Assembly: GCA_949128115.1 (NCBI GenBank)
Contig: OX421963.1
Span: forward strand, 87,925,602 to 87,989,601
Source: Anaspis maculata
Taxonomy: Eukaryota > Arthropoda > Insecta > Coleoptera > Scraptiidae
Direction of reading: 5' to 3'
Length of the DNA stretch: 64,000 nucleotides
Part shown: in pieces, positions 62,161 through 64,000 of the stretch
Numbering within the stretch: the first letter of the stretch is position 1
Layout of the letters: each line of letters opens with the position of its first letter
Notes under the pieces: model-generated
What the model was told of the DNA's origin: nothing
The model's input: the letters and a program-made list of their open reading frames with translations, nothing else
The model's database searches: none
Program-made: the position numbers and the translations under genes

Positions 62161-64000
62161 TTTGTAACCTCCCGGCTTCCTAGGCCTTATCAAGAATTAA
62201 TTTAAAACATCGTGAGCTTTGGTTATACACCTGAAAAGGAAAATGCGGTCGTCAAGAAACGGGAGTTGAAAAAAGGTAGAAAAAGTCGGCAGATGTCTGG
62301 TAGAAGAACGAGAGATATTGGGATTTTCACGCTCCAGATCCTAGAAAAGAGAAGATACAAGTCCATTCCGATGTTGAGGACTTCCAGAGTACAGCTGCCG
62401 TGTCTCCAAAACACTCGCAAGTTCAGTCATTCAATCTGTTTTATAATTGAAATCCATTTATGTCAAAAAAATGTCATTGATTCAATGTTGCATTCATAAC
62501 TGAAATGGGGTGATCACATCAACGTAAGCTAGGGAATACACTGTAGAGTGTAGGTCACTGTTGTTTAGAGTTTGAGAAGGGCGAAAGAGTACAACGATGT
62601 CTCCACGACACCTGTAGACGACCGCAATGTAACAGTAGAGCCAGAGTCTAGTGGGACAACAAGGCGACGACCTGTACAGCAGGTGACGGAACTGTGAGAC
62701 GTCGAGCTTGTCACAAAGCATGATAAAATGGTAAAGCAATAATTCATCATTCCTTTTGCCCCGTTTGAATGATTCTTTCACTCTCGTATTCATAAGGTCA
62801 CCCTGATCAATCTTGACTATCCTCCTGTACGAATGGACTCTTGTTCTGAGGCTAGTATACTTGGTAGTAAGAGAACGCCCTGGGTGATGTCTCGCTTATC
62901 CGTGGACCTTAGGCCTATACACCTAATGCTAACTTTCTGGTCGACAGGTATCACTTTGGCCAGTCTGCACAAGCAGTGATACCGTCTTTTATATGAGATC
63001 TATGGATGGGTCTTTCTCCCAGACCAACTACCAAAGACCATTAGCTGAAAAGGGATGTTAGCTGGTTGCAGGCCAGGTTCTGTAATTGGTTAATAGGGAG
63101 CTCAAAAAAATAACCCTCAACCCTCTTTGGCTTGGAGTTTTGAGTAGATACCCCGTTGAACGCTTTGCTACCAAGGGCGGACAATCCTTCCTTTCGTGTC
63201 TTGCGAGCTCAAGATGCTTTTCCAACTACGTTAGGATCTGTTTTTCTGTTCTCTTTATTGGTACTCGATTATGTCCTAAGGTTTTGATATTTTTTATGGT
63301 TTCCTTTACAGATGAGGATATTTTATTGAATATGCTTTATTATGATATTTCAAAGACATCCAGAGGATGCATCCGATATTTTATTGAACATGATTTATTA
63401 TTATAAATTTAAAAGACGTCCAACGCACCAACTTGTTAATGTTAATTTTCTCTTTCTGTTGTATTATAGATTCCTTTGCCGTCCATTTTGTCCGTGCCAA
63501 AGAAAAAAGTCGTAGATTAAAAGAATGTTCTAAGTACCTCCGAGGAACTAATGTCATCTGTTTCAGAGATTCTCTGTATCTCTCGTACAGCGTGTTTTTT
63601 GCCGAATATCTTGATTTTGAGTCATCTGACAGCAAAAGATGTGAGAAGTCATTTTGAAGCCTATGAAATTCCCAACAGTTTGGTTTTGAATTCACTTTCT
63701 GCGACCTATGGTCTTTGAGATGGAGCTTCTGGAAGCGAGAGGCATTGTCTTGAAAACTCTATTTCACTTGACTCGAAAAACTAAAATGTCGATGTGGCAA
63801 AAAATTTCAAAATAAGATTTCTCGAGAATCCTTCATGCTATAGTTGCGGTGATGGTCTTAAACTCTTCCTCTTGAACCGTTGATTACGAATATAGAAAAG
63901 TCAAAAACATCACATTGTACATATACAGGGTGTACTGAGGGAATCAAATCAGATCAGAGAAATTTTACATATTTCTTCGATTTAGCTTATATGCGACACT
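62161..64000. other. Intron sequence, no gene seen
   Basis: A small direct duplication (GATATTTTATTGAA(T/C)ATG...AAAGAC(A/G)TCCA) occupies about 63317-63421. ATACAGGGTGTACTGAGGG at 63924 is another CAGGGTG-type end, with its partner presumably beyond the window. No coding exon was identified. Confidence 0.4.

Overview
The window looks like intronic DNA from an insect-type (arthropod) nuclear genome. The main host gene seen is one roundabout (Robo) axon-guidance receptor gene on the minus strand. Four exons are supported, read right to left: Ig2 (27027-27308), Ig3 (13457-13723), Ig4 (2541-2818) and the first part of Ig5 (1860-2076). Each has canonical AG acceptor and GT donor sites, and the phases (1,1,1,0,1) join into one open frame. 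Exons for the signal peptide and Ig1 should lie beyond the right edge, and the rest of Ig5, the FN3, membrane and cytoplasmic exons beyond the left edge. The introns are about 0.46, 10.6, 13.3 and more than 36 kb. Resemblance of Ig3-Ig5 to insect Robo proteins suggests an insect; I cannot name the order or the paralogue.

The rest is a dense, nested collection of repeats. The Ig4-Ig3 intron holds foldback elements, a broken LINE reverse transcriptase, a long-TIR element, and a degenerate array (10.0-11.85 kb) full of GAAnnTTCnnGAA motifs. The Ig3-Ig2 intron holds an apparently intact two-ORF LINE (17.7-22.5 kb, sense to robo), flanked by related foldback and MITE copies, a tRNA-like piece and a Ty3/gypsy relic. 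The long 5' intron holds a 50-51 bp satellite with higher-order structure (30.1-34.8 kb, and inverted at 37.1-38.6 kb), a hAT-type MITE with a perfect 8-bp target duplication, a decayed BEL/Pao element (38.7-41.0 kb), diverged GTCGACAA- and GAGACA-type repeats, a 2.2 kb near-perfect palindrome (49.3-51.5 kb), and a Foldback-like element bounded by inverted arrays of a 16-mer (57.3-59.9 kb).

The most notable signal is in the LINE. ORF1 ends in TAG followed directly by CAA TCA, which fits the CAR-YYA stop-codon readthrough context. The frame then stays open into ORF2, has no ATG until after the first endonuclease motif, and encodes a KKRK nuclear-localisation-like patch just after the stop. This suggests ORF2 is made as an ORF1-ORF2 readthrough fusion. 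A nonsense mutation in a single-ORF element is the main alternative.

Blocks at about 27.4-30.0, 35.0-37.0, 42.6-45.0, 52.1-55.0 and 60.0-62.0 kb look like single-copy noncoding intron sequence and may hold regulatory elements; I could not assign any.
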